64,000 nt of DNA from an uncultured Oscillospiraceae bacterium (GCA_902465155.1 CABQLY010000005.1:62001-126000), one strand, 5' to 3'; positions 8,785 to 18,448 are shown, counted from the first letter of the stretch. Numbers and translations are program-made. The notes: generated from the sequence alone by a model not told the origin.

Positions 8785-10902
8785 ATGTTTTTACCAACAA
8801 GCAGCGGGGCGGTTGCCCTGCAGTATGAACAAAAAGAATTTTTAAATAACCTTACCGTAACCGTGCAGCTGGCAAGCGGCAAAGCTTTGCCTTTAAAGGG
8901 TACCGGGCAAAGCGCCGAAGCCTTGCAGCTTGCCGGCGAGGGGGCTGTTGCCACTTTAACGGTTAGCGAGCAAAACGGCGTGCTGGCGCTTTGCATTTCG
9001 GGCCATTTGCAGCGGGACCGTTCCAAAGGCCGTTTTTTTGACAGCGCCGAGCAAAATTTAAGCGAAAAAGCCGCGGTTACCGTAGCCTTTTCGGCCCCGG
9101 CGGGGCTGGAGGCGTACCATTCGCTGTATTCTATTGGGTTTTGGAACAAGCCGGGCGCCTACGGGCAGAACCTTGCGCAGCTGCAGCCCAAAACGCAATC
9201 GGTAACCTTAAAATATAAAACCGATTACGGCTTTTTGCTTACGGCGTGCAGCGAGCAGTACAAGTCGCAGCTTAGCGGCACCAAGGGCGGCGGGCTGGCT
9301 GTTTCCCTTTGCTCTTGCAAGCGGGGTATGACGGCCTTTTCGGGCTTGTTGTTTGTTTTTGGGCGCAGCCAAAATGCCTTTGCGCTGCCCGAAAAGCTTA
9401 CCGCGGCGGCCTTAAAGCTTTTAAACAAACCCGGCCTGCCCCTAAAAAGCCGGCAGTACCCTAAGGCGCTGGAATACCTTGGTTGGTGCAGCTGGGACGC
9501 CTTTCCCTGCTGCCCGAGCCACGAGGGCATTTTGCAAAAGCTGCAGGAGCTGAAAGAAAAAAATATTCCCGTAAAATGGCTGATTATTGACGATATGTGG
9601 CAGCAGCTGGACGGGGAGGACAGCCCCAAAGTAATGCATGACCGCAAGCTGGTAGGCTGGCAGCCGAACAAGGCCCGTTTTCCCGGCGGGCTAAAGCAAA
9701 CGGTGCAGGCGGCCCACCGGCAGGGGCTGCAGGTGGGCGTTTGGCACCCGGTTACCGGCTATTGGTACGGGTTTGATGAAAACAGCCCGCTGGTGCGCCA
9801 AAACCCCAATTGGTTTTGCAAAACCGAGGACGGCCGCACGGCCATTCGCCCCACTGCCGAGGCGTTTTTTAGCTACCACGCCGCCCTTTACCGCTATTTA
9901 AGCAGCTGCGGGGTAGATTTTATTAAGGCCGATAACCAAAGCTGTATAGAGTGGTTTTACAAAAATCTTACCACCGCGGGCGAGGCGGCGCAGGCGCTGC
10001 ACACCGGGTTAGAGGGGGCAGTTGGCGCGTACTTTAACGGGGCATTAATAAACTGCATGGGCTGTGCCGCCGAAAACCTTTGGAACCGGCCGGTTAGCCT
10101 TGTAAACCGCTGCAGTAACGATTTTTTGCCGGAAAACCGAAAATGGTTTGCCCAGCACATTTTGCAGGCCTGCTACAGCTGCTACAGCTTTTCCGGCCTG
10201 TTTTTGGGCGATTTTGATATGTTTTGGACCGACGACGGGCAGGCGGTTAAAAACTGCGTGGTACGCGCCATGAGCGGCGGGCCAATTTATGTAAGCGACC
10301 CGGTTGGCCGCAGCGTTGCCGAACGGCTGCTGCCCCTTTGTTTTGAGGACGGCCGCATTATTCGCTGCAACCGCAACGCCATGCCCACCGCCGATTGCCT
10401 AACCGATTCTTGCGAGCAGGGGCCAAACGCCTTTAAAATTTGGGGCAGCACCGAAAACAGCCTAATAATGGCCGCGTTTAATATTACCGAGCAGGAAACG
10501 CCGGTAACCGCCAAGCTAAGCCCGGCCAACACCTTGGCCGGTACCAACGGGGAGTATTTGGTATTTGATTATTTTGCGCAAACGGCCTGCCTGTTGCCGG
10601 CCGGCGGCGCCGTTTTTGCCAGCCTGCCGGGGTATGACGACTTTAAATTTTTAAGCTTTGTGCCGGTACAAAACGGCCGCGCGGTGGTAGGGCTTGTAAA
10701 TAAATACATTGCCGGCGGCACCTTTCGGCAGCTAACGCCAAACGGTTACCTGGTTTACGGGGCGGGGCCCTTTGCCTTTTACAGCAAGGTAAAGCCAAAA
10801 AATATTTTGCAAAACGGCTGCAAAGCCCCTTGCAAAAAGCAGGGCGAGCTGTATATAATAGAAGTAACAAGCCCAAACAGCTTTGTAGAAATTAATTGTT
10901 AA
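8785..10902 (+). CDS. GH36 glycosidase of the raffinose synthase / seed-imbibition type
   Basis: 705 residues, ATG behind GGGGGAG. The (beta/alpha)8 core carries LGWCSWDAFPCCPSHEG (about 232-248), WLIIDDMWQQ, and GVDFIKADNQ, in which the Asp near residue 383 is in the position of the GH36 nucleophile. The Asp of NRCSNDFLPE (about 446) is a candidate acid/base, followed by FLGDFDMFWTDD. These are signatures of the Raffinose_syn family (alkaline alpha-galactosidases, raffinose synthases and relatives). A beta-sandwich N-terminal domain and a C-terminal beta domain flank the barrel. No signal peptide, so it probably acts on imported oligosaccharides in the cytoplasm. The substrate is likely an alpha-galactoside. 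Confidence 0.85.
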   Translation: MFLPTSSGAVALQYEQKEFLNNLTVTVQLASGKALPLKGTGQSAEALQLAGEGAVATLTVSEQNGVLALCISGHLQRDRSKGRFFDSAEQNLSEKAAVTVAFSAPAGLEAYHSLYSIGFWNKPGAYGQNLAQLQPKTQSVTLKYKTDYGFLLTACSEQYKSQLSGTKGGGLAVSLCSCKRGMTAFSGLLFVFGRSQNAFALPEKLTAAALKLLNKPGLPLKSRQYPKALEYLGWCSWDAFPCCPSHEGILQKLQELKEKNIPVKWLIIDDMWQQLDGEDSPKVMHDRKLVGWQPNKARFPGGLKQTVQAAHRQGLQVGVWHPVTGYWYGFDENSPLVRQNPNWFCKTEDGRTAIRPTAEAFFSYHAALYRYLSSCGVDFIKADNQSCIEWFYKNLTTAGEAAQALHTGLEGAVGAYFNGALINCMGCAAENLWNRPVSLVNRCSNDFLPENRKWFAQHILQACYSCYSFSGLFLGDFDMFWTDDGQAVKNCVVRAMSGGPIYVSDPVGRSVAERLLPLCFEDGRIIRCNRNAMPTADCLTDSCEQGPNAFKIWGSTENSLIMAAFNITEQETPVTAKLSPANTLAGTNGEYLVFDYFAQTACLLPAGGAVFASLPGYDDFKFLSFVPVQNGRAVVGLVNKYIAGGTFRQLTPNGYLVYGAGPFAFYSKVKPKNILQNGCKAPCKKQGELYIIEVTSPNSFVEINC

Positions 10903-11094
10903 AATAAGCTTTGGTTTATTGGGCTAAGGGCGTTTCGGCCTTTGGCAAAAAAATTGGCTTTGCCGGCTAAAAGGGGTTTAGGCTTTTTGGCCAAAAGGTT
11001 AGGGGCTTTGCAGGCAAGAAACTTTTCAGGCAAGGGGCTGCCGGCGTGCGGGGCCGCCTTGCCAACCTAAGCCTAAGGCTAAACCAGCCTTTTA

Positions 11095-11161
11095 GAAAGG
11101 GCTATTTCATTCGAAAAGGCTATTTCATTCGAAAAGGCTATTTCATTCAAAAGGGTTATTT
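11095..11161 (+). repeat. 18-bp tandem repeat before uvrC
   Basis: Three full units GAAARGGCTATTTCATTC at 11095, 11113 and 11131 and a partial fourth at 11149-11161 (ending GGTTATTT), exactly 18 bp apart. The array ends about 20 bp before the uvrC start, so it is in its leader or promoter. The rest of the 10903-11182 gap shows nothing recognisable. Confidence 0.85.
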
Positions 11162-11182
11162 AAAAAGTAAGGGGGCAGATCT

Positions 11183-13021
11183 TTGAACGAAAATTTAAGC
11201 GTTTTACGCAAAAAGGCTATGGGTTTGCCCTTGCAGCCCGGCGTTTATTTTATGAAAAATAAGGCCGGCAAGGTTATTTATGTTGGCAAGGCCAAAAAGC
11301 TGAAAAACCGTGTTTCGCAGTATTTTGGCGCCGGCAACCAGCACACCTTAAAGGTTAAGCGCATGGTAGAAAATGTTGCGGATTTTGATTACATTATTTG
11401 CGACAGCGAATTTGAGGCTTTAATTTTAGAATGTTCTATGATTAAGCAGTACAGCCCCAAGTACAACATTTTGTTAAAGGACGATAAGGGCTACCACTAC
11501 ATTCGCATTACCAAAGGGGAATGGCCAAGCATTGGCGAGGTAAAGCAAAAGCTAAACGACGGCGCGGAGTATTTAGGGCCGTACAATTCGGGGTGGATTT
11601 TAAAGCAATCGGTAGATGAGGCTAAAAAAATTTTTAAGCTGGCGCAGTGCAACAAAAAATTCCCCTGCGACCGCCGCACCACCCGACCCTGCCTAAATTA
11701 CCACATTGGCATTTGTTCGGCCCCGTGCAGCGGCAAAATTTCGGCTGCCGATTACCGCGAAGCGGTGCACCAGGCCGTGCAATTTATTAAAGAGGGCGGG
11801 CACACCGCCACCGCCCAGTTAAAAAAGCGCATGGAGCAGGCGGCCGAGCAGCTTGATTTTGAAACGGCCGCCAAGCTGCGCGATCGCATTTTTGCCATGG
11901 AGCGTTCGGCCGAGCGGCAAAAGGTTATTATCTCCAGCTACCCGGAGCAGGATGTGATTGCTTCCTCCCGCACCGAGAAGAATCAGTGCTTTGCCGTTAT
12001 GAACTTTCGCGGCGGCCATTTGGTAGACCTGCGCTGCTACATTTTGCCCGAGCCGGACGATTTAGTGCAGGACAGAACCGAATTTTTACAGCGCTATTAC
12101 GCAAACGCCAACACCGTGCCCGCCCGCATTGTGCTGGAGGGCGAAATTTTAGAGCCGGAGCTTACCGAGCAGTGGCTGCGCCAAAAGGCCGGCAAGGCGG
12201 TAAGCCTGGTGCTGCCGCAAAAGGGCGACCAGGAAAAGCTGCTGAAAATGTGCGCCTTAAACGCGGCCGAGCATTTGGCAAAATACGAGCACAAGGGCAC
12301 ACAGGATACCGCCGCGCTGGATGAACTGGCCCGGCTTTTAGGGCTTAAAAAACCGCCGGAATACATTGAGGGGTACGATATTTCTAACACCATGGGCAGC
12401 GAGAATGTTGCGGGCATGACGGTGTTTTTTAACGGCCGGCCGCTAAAAAAGGCCTACCGCCGTTTTCGCATTAAAAGCTTTTCGGGGCAGGATGATTTTC
12501 GCTCTATGGCCGAGGTGCTGGATCGCCGGTTTTTAGAATATAAGGCCTGTAAAGCCGCCGGCGTTACCGAGGGCTTTGGCCGCCTGCCGGACCTAATTTT
12601 GTTAGACGGCGGCAAGGGCCAGCTAAGCGCCGTTGAGCCCATTTTAAAAAAGCACGGACTTAGCGTGCCGCTGTTTGGCATGGTAAAAGATTCTAAACAC
12701 AAAACCCGCGCCGTTACAGCCGGCGGGCAGGATATTGCCATTAAAGGCAACCGCAGCGCCTACACGCTGGTTTCTACCATTCAGGAGGAAACGCACCGCT
12801 TTGCCATTACCTACCACCGCAGCCGCAGCACCAAAAAGGGTCTTACCGCCGAGCTTAGCGAAATTTCCGGCGTAGGGCCGAAAAGGGTAAAGCTGCTGCT
12901 AAAAACCTTTAAAACCGTAACGGCCATTCAAAACGCAACGGTAGAGCAGCTAACAGCCGCCGGGCTGCCGGCCGCCGTTGCTCAAAATGTTTTTAACTTT
13001 TACCGTAAAGAAACCCTGTAA
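11183..13021 (+). CDS. uvrC: Excinuclease ABC subunit C
   Basis: 612 residues, TTG start behind GGGGGCAG. The N-terminal GIY-YIG nuclease domain is clear (GVYFMKNKAGKVIYVGKAKKLKNRV), followed by the Cys-rich segment seen in many UvrC proteins (CNKKFPCDRRTTRPCLNYHIGICSAPC). A UVR motif that binds UvrB is at about 205-240, then the UvrC RNase-H-like endonuclease domain (EGYDISNTMGSENVAGMTVF; LILLDGGKGQLSAV) and a C-terminal helix-hairpin-helix pair (ISGVGPKRVKLLLKTF). Full length. It makes both incisions in nucleotide excision repair. uvrA and uvrB are not in the window. Confidence 0.97.
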   Translation: MNENLSVLRKKAMGLPLQPGVYFMKNKAGKVIYVGKAKKLKNRVSQYFGAGNQHTLKVKRMVENVADFDYIICDSEFEALILECSMIKQYSPKYNILLKDDKGYHYIRITKGEWPSIGEVKQKLNDGAEYLGPYNSGWILKQSVDEAKKIFKLAQCNKKFPCDRRTTRPCLNYHIGICSAPCSGKISAADYREAVHQAVQFIKEGGHTATAQLKKRMEQAAEQLDFETAAKLRDRIFAMERSAERQKVIISSYPEQDVIASSRTEKNQCFAVMNFRGGHLVDLRCYILPEPDDLVQDRTEFLQRYYANANTVPARIVLEGEILEPELTEQWLRQKAGKAVSLVLPQKGDQEKLLKMCALNAAEHLAKYEHKGTQDTAALDELARLLGLKKPPEYIEGYDISNTMGSENVAGMTVFFNGRPLKKAYRRFRIKSFSGQDDFRSMAEVLDRRFLEYKACKAAGVTEGFGRLPDLILLDGGKGQLSAVEPILKKHGLSVPLFGMVKDSKHKTRAVTAGGQDIAIKGNRSAYTLVSTIQEETHRFAITYHRSRSTKKGLTAELSEISGVGPKRVKLLLKTFKTVTAIQNATVEQLTAAGLPAAVAQNVFNFYRKETL

Positions 13022-13226
13022 GGGCCAAATTGGCAAATAAGCCGCTTGGCCGGGTTTGGTGTGTGCGTGCAGGTATAGGGCAATTTGCCAAAACCGGTAA
13101 CAGGGCAAGCAGCCGGTTAACCGTGCAGCCCGCCCAAAACCGGAACCCCAAAAACCAAGAAAGCACAAAGGCAAAGCCAACGCCAAAAGAAAAACGGAGT
13201 AAGGGTGGAAACCAATTAAAAAAACG

Positions 13227-13269
13227 AAAAAATACAGCCTGTACAATCAAAGTACAAGCTGTATTTTTT
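13227..13269. terminator. Bidirectional intrinsic terminator
   Basis: 18-bp stem (13227-13244 with 13252-13269, one mismatch) whose outer ends are A6 and T6 runs, so it works on either strand. It ends uvrC transcripts on the + strand and could catch leftward transcripts of ung after the repeat array. Confidence 0.85.
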
Positions 13270-13322
13270 GCTATTTAAATTTTTAGGGTGAGCCAAGGGC
13301 GGCGCCCCAAGGTGTAAAGGCT

Positions 13323-13600
13323 GCGCACTGCGGTTGAAAACAGCCATGCGCCAAAGTTGAAAACTGTCATGCGCTGCGGTCGAAAACAGCCACGCGCTAA
13401 AATTGAAAGCTGTCACTTGTCAAAGCTGAAATTCACCACGCACTAAAGTTGAAAACAGCCACGCGCTAAAGTTGAAAGCTGTCATGCGCCAAAGCTTAAG
13501 GCTGTCACCCGCTAAAGTTAAAAGCTGCCATGCACCAAAACTGAAATTCACCGTACACTAAAGCTTAAAACCGCTGCACCCCAAAGCTTAAAGCTGCCAG
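13323..13600. repeat. 12-unit tandem array, 23-bp period, entering the 3' end of ung
   Basis: Units start at 13323 (25 bp), then every 23 bp from 13348 to 13578. The consensus is roughly GCGCYAAAGTTGAAARCTGYCAY, with a recurring variant ending in TTCACC (units at 13417 and 13532). Units are contiguous with no unique spacers, so this is not CRISPR. The last unit includes the final codons and stop of ung (13588-13600). Divergence among units suggests an old array. Confidence 0.9.
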
Positions 13601-14253
13601 TTAATGGGCTCTAACCCGTTTTGTATTAAAAATTCGTTGGTTTTTGAAAAATGCTTGCAGCCAAAAAAACCGCGATAAGCCGAAAGAGGACTGGGGTGCG
13701 GGGCCTTTAGCTTTAGGTGCAGGGGGTTGGTAATAATTTCGGCCTTTTTGGCGGCCGGGCTGCCCCAAAGCAAAAAAACAACCGGGGTTTTCTTGTTGTT
13801 CAGCTTGGCAATTACATGGTCGGTAAAGGTCTCCCACCCGTGGCCGCGGTGGCTGCCGGCCTGCCCGCGCCGAACGGTTAAAACCGTGTTTAGCATTAAA
13901 ACCCCCTGCTCGGCCCAAGCGGTTAGGGTGCCGCCGGCGGGCGGTTGAAAGCCAATGTCGGATTGCAGCTCCTTGTAAATGTTTAACAGGCTGGGCGGCG
14001 GCTCAATGCCCGGCAAAACCGAAAAGCAGAGCCCGTGCGCCTGGTTTGGGCCGTGGTAGGGGTCTTGCCCAATAATAACCGCCTTAATTTTGCTAAACGG
14101 AGTGTAGCGCAGCGCGTTAAAAATGTTGTGCATTTCGGGGTAAACGGTGCCGCTGCTGTATTCCTTTTTTAAAAACTGCCGCAGCGTTAGGTAGTACGGC
14201 ATTTTCCACTCGTCTTTTAAAATCTCGTCCCAGTCGTTTCCAATTTGAACCAT
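13588..14253 (-). CDS. ung: Uracil-DNA glycosylase
   Basis: 221 residues, the normal family-1 UNG length. Key motifs are GQDPYHGPNQAHGLCFSV (water-activating Asp, uracil pocket Tyr), LMLNTVLTVRRGQAGSH, FLLWGSPAAKK and the minor-groove loop HPSPLSAYRGFFGCKHF with the catalytic His. It removes uracil from DNA to start base-excision repair. The ATG is at 14253 with upstream AT-rich sequence. The last three codons are supplied by the 23-bp repeat array that begins downstream, so the C-terminus (INWQL) is partly repeat-derived. Confidence 0.97.
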   Translation of the reverse strand: MVQIGNDWDEILKDEWKMPYYLTLRQFLKKEYSSGTVYPEMHNIFNALRYTPFSKIKAVIIGQDPYHGPNQAHGLCFSVLPGIEPPPSLLNIYKELQSDIGFQPPAGGTLTAWAEQGVLMLNTVLTVRRGQAGSHRGHGWETFTDHVIAKLNNKKTPVVFLLWGSPAAKKAEIITNPLHLKLKAPHPSPLSAYRGFFGCKHFSKTNEFLIQNGLEPINWQL

Positions 14254-14382
14254 GGTAAACCCCCAAAAAGCGTTTTAAATTTTAGCGTGCCGCCTTAAAT
14301 GGGGCACTGTTTTTATTATAAAGGCCGGGCGCTGCGCTGTCAAGTAAAGATGTTTTTGTCCGGCTGCTTTATTTATTACGCT

Positions 14383-14423
14383 ATTTGTTGTCAAAAATAA
14401 ACATTTTGTTGTCAAAAATAAAC
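14383..14423 (+). repeat. 20-bp direct repeat upstream of the SGNH-dockerin gene
   Basis: ATTTGTTGTCAAAAATAAAC at 14383-14402 recurs at 14403-14423 with one extra T. The pair ends 17 bp before the putative -35, so it is well placed to be a regulator site. Confidence 0.6.
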
Positions 14424-14440
14424 TTTTTTAAGTTTCAATC

Positions 14441-14469
14441 TTTTCAAAAGCTGGTCAATATGTTAAAAT
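14441..14469 (+). promoter_or_regulatory. Putative sigma-A promoter of the SGNH-dockerin gene
   Basis: TTTTCA (14441-14446), 17-bp spacer, TAAAAT (14464-14469), about 80 bp before the start codon. The same -10 hexamer recurs before several other genes in this window. Confidence 0.5.
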
Positions 14470-14548
14470 AACAGTAGCATCAGCGGGCAATTTTTGTTGG
14501 GGAGCTTTGCGGTTTGCCGGGCTGAAATTTAATTGGGAGGATTATTGA

Positions 14549-17500
14549 ATGAAAAAGATTTTAGCTGTATTGCTAACAGCCACTCTGCTTTTTGGCTCGG
14601 CGTTTGGCGCCTTTGCCGCAAGCGATGTTGAGATGGATGTTAGCGGGTTAGACGAAGGCAGCGGTGCGGTAACGGTTACCTTAAACCAACCGTATTTTGT
14701 TGAGGAAAACGGCGGCGTAGCCATGGGGAACGATTATGTCCTGGCAACCGCCAGCCAAACCGGCGAGGTAGAGGCAGGCACCACTGTGCAGTTTACGCTG
14801 CACGACCTGAACACCGTTGCCTACCGTTTTCTTGGCTGGTTTAACAGCGCCGGCAATTGCCTTTCTACCGAGCAAAGCTTTGCTTTAACGGTAGAAAACA
14901 GCGTAACGGTTACACCGCGGCTTGCCACCAAAAACATTATTGGCGAGGCCGCCGGGTTTGAGGGCTACGCCGCCGGCACCAACCTGCTGGTAAGCTCGGT
15001 AGAGCAGGCCCCCGGCAACGGCAAAATTGGTTTTGGTAAAAACGCAGGGTACGACGGTGCCGGCTCCGGCGCCACCGCGTTGGTTTTAGACGCCAACGGT
15101 TTTGCCAAGCATTTTTCAAAAGCGGCGCTTAGCGGCGGCCGCGCGCTGGTAACCAACACCAATTACCGGGCGTTTGAATACGGCCTTTCGGTTAAAAAGA
15201 ACACCATCTACACGCTAAGCTACCGCTGGCTTGCTAAAAGCAGCAAAACCAAAGCAGAGGGTGTTTATTACGGCATTAACGCCACCTTTGTAAACTCGGC
15301 CTACAACCTGCCAAACGCCAATGCGGCCTCCAGCGGCACAACCGGTATGCTGGGCTTTGCTAAAATTGAGGGCTCCAGCGACGCCAAAACCTGGAACACC
15401 GCAACGGTTACCTTTAACAGCGGCGACTGTGAAACTGCTTATCTTTACATTTGCCCCACCAGCGACGGGAACCTTTCCGGCGCCTGCACCTTTGCAATAG
15501 ACGATTTAATTTGCACCGAGCAGACCGAGCCGCAGACCTTTACCTTAGATATGAAATCCTGCGCCTCTTTGCAGCCGGCAAACTTTAGCCTAAAAAGCTT
15601 AGATTCTATTAGCTTAGGGCAAACGCTGAAATTTAAGGTGCTGTACGCCGGCAGCCAAAAGCCAACGGTTAAAATGAACGGCGTGGTTTGCGAGCCGGAT
15701 GAAAGCGGCTTTTACAGCGCCACGGTGCAAAATGCCAAGGCGGTGCTTTCGGTTCGCTTTGCGGGGGATGAAGCTTTGAACGATTGGGATAAGGATGACA
15801 ATGGCCGCGACCTTTCGGCTTATAACGAAGAGGTTTATTTAGAGAATATTTGGAGCGGCGACACCGTTTATCAGGAGGCCGCCCTGTTCTACACCGGGCG
15901 GGATACCGTGCAGCTGCTGTACCCGGTAAGCGAAATGGTTTCGCTGCGCTCGTTTGATTTAAAAATTAACTATGTGCAGGGGGTAGACTACGAAATTACC
16001 GCCGACGGCAAAATAAAAAGGTTAGAGGGCGGCCGTATTCCGGTTTACACCGGCGCGCTGACCACTACGGAAAAGCCCAGCGTTAACGCTTTTCCGATTA
16101 AAGGCAACGAGAACGGCGAGTGGCTTACCTTTATTGGGGATAAAACCTTTCCGGCCTACGCCGTTTCGGCCACCTACAAGCACAGCAAAACCTTTGAAAA
16201 CGGCTTTCAACCCGCTGCGCCGGCCAGCCAAACCGAAAAGCTTAGCACGGTAATGCAAAAGCTAAAGCGCGGTGAGGAGGTTAACATTGTAGTTTACGGC
16301 GACAGTATTTCCTGCGGGTGGAGTAGCTCCGGTTTAAATGAGAATTTTGATATTTACGATACCGACCTAAAGCTGCACAGCGAAGTGCGGCCGGGCCATT
16401 ATGTAATTAATGTTGCGCCCTACGCCCCCACTTGGATTGAAATGATGTTGGCCGGGCTGAAAAAGCAGTACCCCAACGCAAAAATCAACCTAAAAAATCT
16501 GGCTTTGGGCGGCACCGCCTCCCCTTGGGGCGCCCAGCAAATTGAAAGGCGCCTGAACCTTTGGAAGGACGAACAAGGCAACCAGGTTGTGCCCGACCTT
16601 ATTATGATTGGCTTTGGCGTAAACGACGCCAGCGGCACCGCCCCGGCAGCCTTTGGCCAAAATATTCAAACCATTATTAATAAAGCGCGCAGCTTTACCG
16701 GCAACAGCAATATGGAGGCGCTTTTGTACTCCCCCATGCTGCCTAACCAGCGCGCCACTACTTGGGACGCCGAAACCTGGCTGCTGCCTTACCAAGACCA
16801 GCTGCAGCAAATTGCCAACGCCGACGCCAAAACCGGCATTGTGCGCCTAACCGATATTTACACCGAAATCATAAAATCTAAAGAGTGTGTAGATTATTTA
16901 AACACCAATGTAAACCACGGAAACGACTTTACCGCCCGCATTTACGCTACCGCCATGCTGGCCGCTTTTGGCGCAAAATCGGTAACCGATTTAACGGGTG
17001 GCGATGTAAACCAAGACGGCAGTGTAGATTTAAAAGATGTTTTAACCCTAACCCACTACGCGTTAGGCAACAACCCCAGCCCCTTTAACAACAACGCGGC
17101 CGATGTAAACGGCGACGACGCCATTGATTTAAAGGACGCCGCCTACCTGGCCCAATACCTTGCCGGCTGGAAAAACCGCCCCCTGCATTATAGCATTACC
17201 GCCGCTTTGCAGCAGCAGGGGTATTACGAACCCCTGTTTCAAAAGGCAATTGCTAACGAGGGCAATAAAGCCCTGTTGGCTAAGGCCCTGCAAAAGGCAA
17301 AAAGCGGGCAAAATCTTACCGTAGTTGGTTTGGGCGGTTCTATTACGCAGGGCGCCCTTGCCACCGTGGCCGAAAACCGCTACGGCGAGCGGGTGGCCGC
17401 CTGGCTGCAGCAGCAGTTCCCCGCCATTCAGGTAAAATACATTAACTCGGGCATTGGCGCTACTACCTCGCTGCTGGGCAAGGCCCGAATGGCCGAGCAG

Positions 17501-18427
17501 GTGCTAAGCTACAACCCGGATTTAGTAATTGTAGATTTTACCACCAACGACCAGGACGAGCAGCGCTACGCTTACAGCTACGAGGCCGTAATTCGCACCC
17601 TGCTGGAAAAGCAAATTGCCACCGTTGCCATTTTGTTTGGCGCGGTAGAAAACAGCAAGTATAACGGCGGCAGCGGCACCTGCGAGCGCAAGCCCAACCG
17701 CGAGGCAATGCACCTGCCGGTGCTGGAATACTACAATGTGCCAACCGTTAATTACTACGGCGCACTGTGGGATTATTTAGACAGCAATAAAGACGGCAAA
17801 AGCGACAGCGCCGATTTAGCCCAGTGGACCGCCCTTTGGGGGGACTACATTCACCCCAACAATGCGGGGCACCGCTTGGCGGCCAACGCCGTGAGCTACT
17901 ACCTGCAAACGGTGCTGAACGAATTGCCAAGCATTGACCAAACTGTGCCCGAGCTGCCGCAAAGCTGCCTACACAGCGAAACCGCTGCGTACCTTGGCGT
18001 TACCATGTACAGCAAAAACAACATTGGCGCCAAGCTTACCAAGGCCGAAAAGGTTCATACCGGCTTTTACGGCAACCGCGACGCCAACACCATTTTTAAT
18101 TGGGAGCCTTGGCTAATTGAAAAGGACGGCTATTTGGAATTTACTTTAAATTCGCTGCAAAGCCTAACCCTAATGCACATTCAGGGCAACGCCGTAATTA
18201 AAGAGGTTGACGGCCAAAGCGGCAACAACTTTAGTATAACGCAAAACGCTTCGGTAACCGTTACCGTAAACGGAACCGAAGTGTTGAAGGATACCGCAAT
18301 TTCTTCCGGCAGCGCGCTGAACTGGGCCTCTGGCACCTACACCGGCAGCGTACAAGGGCCTGTAACGGTTCGCATAACCTGCACCGCCGGCACCTACTGC
18401 TTAACTACCGCCCTAATTGGTGAATAA
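14549..18427 (+). CDS. Secreted twin SGNH/GDSL esterase with an internal dockerin
   Basis: 1292 residues with a signal peptide (cleavage near AFAAS, about 24). After Ig/CBM-like beta regions (about 25-570) come two SGNH hydrolase domains. The first has VVYGDSIS (Ser about 586), NLALGGT and IGFGVND. The second has GLGGSITQG (Ser about 931), NSGIGATTS, FTTND and DYIHPNNAGH (Asp 1099, His 1102). Between them, at about 817-877, is a dockerin with two calcium-binding repeats (GDVNQDGSVDLKD; ADVNGDDAIDLKD). A C-terminal beta domain of about 130 residues follows. It probably deacetylates or de-esterifies plant polysaccharide while docked to a cohesin scaffold. A dockerin between two catalytic domains is uncommon. 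GGGAGG precedes the ATG; a strong terminator follows. Confidence 0.9.
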   Translation: MKKILAVLLTATLLFGSAFGAFAASDVEMDVSGLDEGSGAVTVTLNQPYFVEENGGVAMGNDYVLATASQTGEVEAGTTVQFTLHDLNTVAYRFLGWFNSAGNCLSTEQSFALTVENSVTVTPRLATKNIIGEAAGFEGYAAGTNLLVSSVEQAPGNGKIGFGKNAGYDGAGSGATALVLDANGFAKHFSKAALSGGRALVTNTNYRAFEYGLSVKKNTIYTLSYRWLAKSSKTKAEGVYYGINATFVNSAYNLPNANAASSGTTGMLGFAKIEGSSDAKTWNTATVTFNSGDCETAYLYICPTSDGNLSGACTFAIDDLICTEQTEPQTFTLDMKSCASLQPANFSLKSLDSISLGQTLKFKVLYAGSQKPTVKMNGVVCEPDESGFYSATVQNAKAVLSVRFAGDEALNDWDKDDNGRDLSAYNEEVYLENIWSGDTVYQEAALFYTGRDTVQLLYPVSEMVSLRSFDLKINYVQGVDYEITADGKIKRLEGGRIPVYTGALTTTEKPSVNAFPIKGNENGEWLTFIGDKTFPAYAVSATYKHSKTFENGFQPAAPASQTEKLSTVMQKLKRGEEVNIVVYGDSISCGWSSSGLNENFDIYDTDLKLHSEVRPGHYVINVAPYAPTWIEMMLAGLKKQYPNAKINLKNLALGGTASPWGAQQIERRLNLWKDEQGNQVVPDLIMIGFGVNDASGTAPAAFGQNIQTIINKARSFTGNSNMEALLYSPMLPNQRATTWDAETWLLPYQDQLQQIANADAKTGIVRLTDIYTEIIKSKECVDYLNTNVNHGNDFTARIYATAMLAAFGAKSVTDLTGGDVNQDGSVDLKDVLTLTHYALGNNPSPFNNNAADVNGDDAIDLKDAAYLAQYLAGWKNRPLHYSITAALQQQGYYEPLFQKAIANEGNKALLAKALQKAKSGQNLTVVGLGGSITQGALATVAENRYGERVAAWLQQQFPAIQVKYINSGIGATTSLLGKARMAEQVLSYNPDLVIVDFTTNDQDEQRYAYSYEAVIRTLLEKQIATVAILFGAVENSKYNGGSGTCERKPNREAMHLPVLEYYNVPTVNYYGALWDYLDSNKDGKSDSADLAQWTALWGDYIHPNNAGHRLAANAVSYYLQTVLNELPSIDQTVPELPQSCLHSETAAYLGVTMYSKNNIGAKLTKAEKVHTGFYGNRDANTIFNWEPWLIEKDGYLEFTLNSLQSLTLMHIQGNAVIKEVDGQSGNNFSITQNASVTVTVNGTEVLKDTAISSGSALNWASGTYTGSVQGPVTVRITCTAGTYCLTTALIGE

Positions 18428-18448
18428 ATTTATTTTGTAAATAAAAGC

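Noticed and set aside
13030..13278. 82-codon rightward frame after uvrC
   Set aside because: Runs through the bidirectional terminator and has a low-complexity Lys/Asn composition; no ribosome site.
13323..13600. CRISPR array
   Set aside because: Units are contiguous with no unique spacers, the period is only 23 bp and there are no cas genes. The same holds for 38088-38261.
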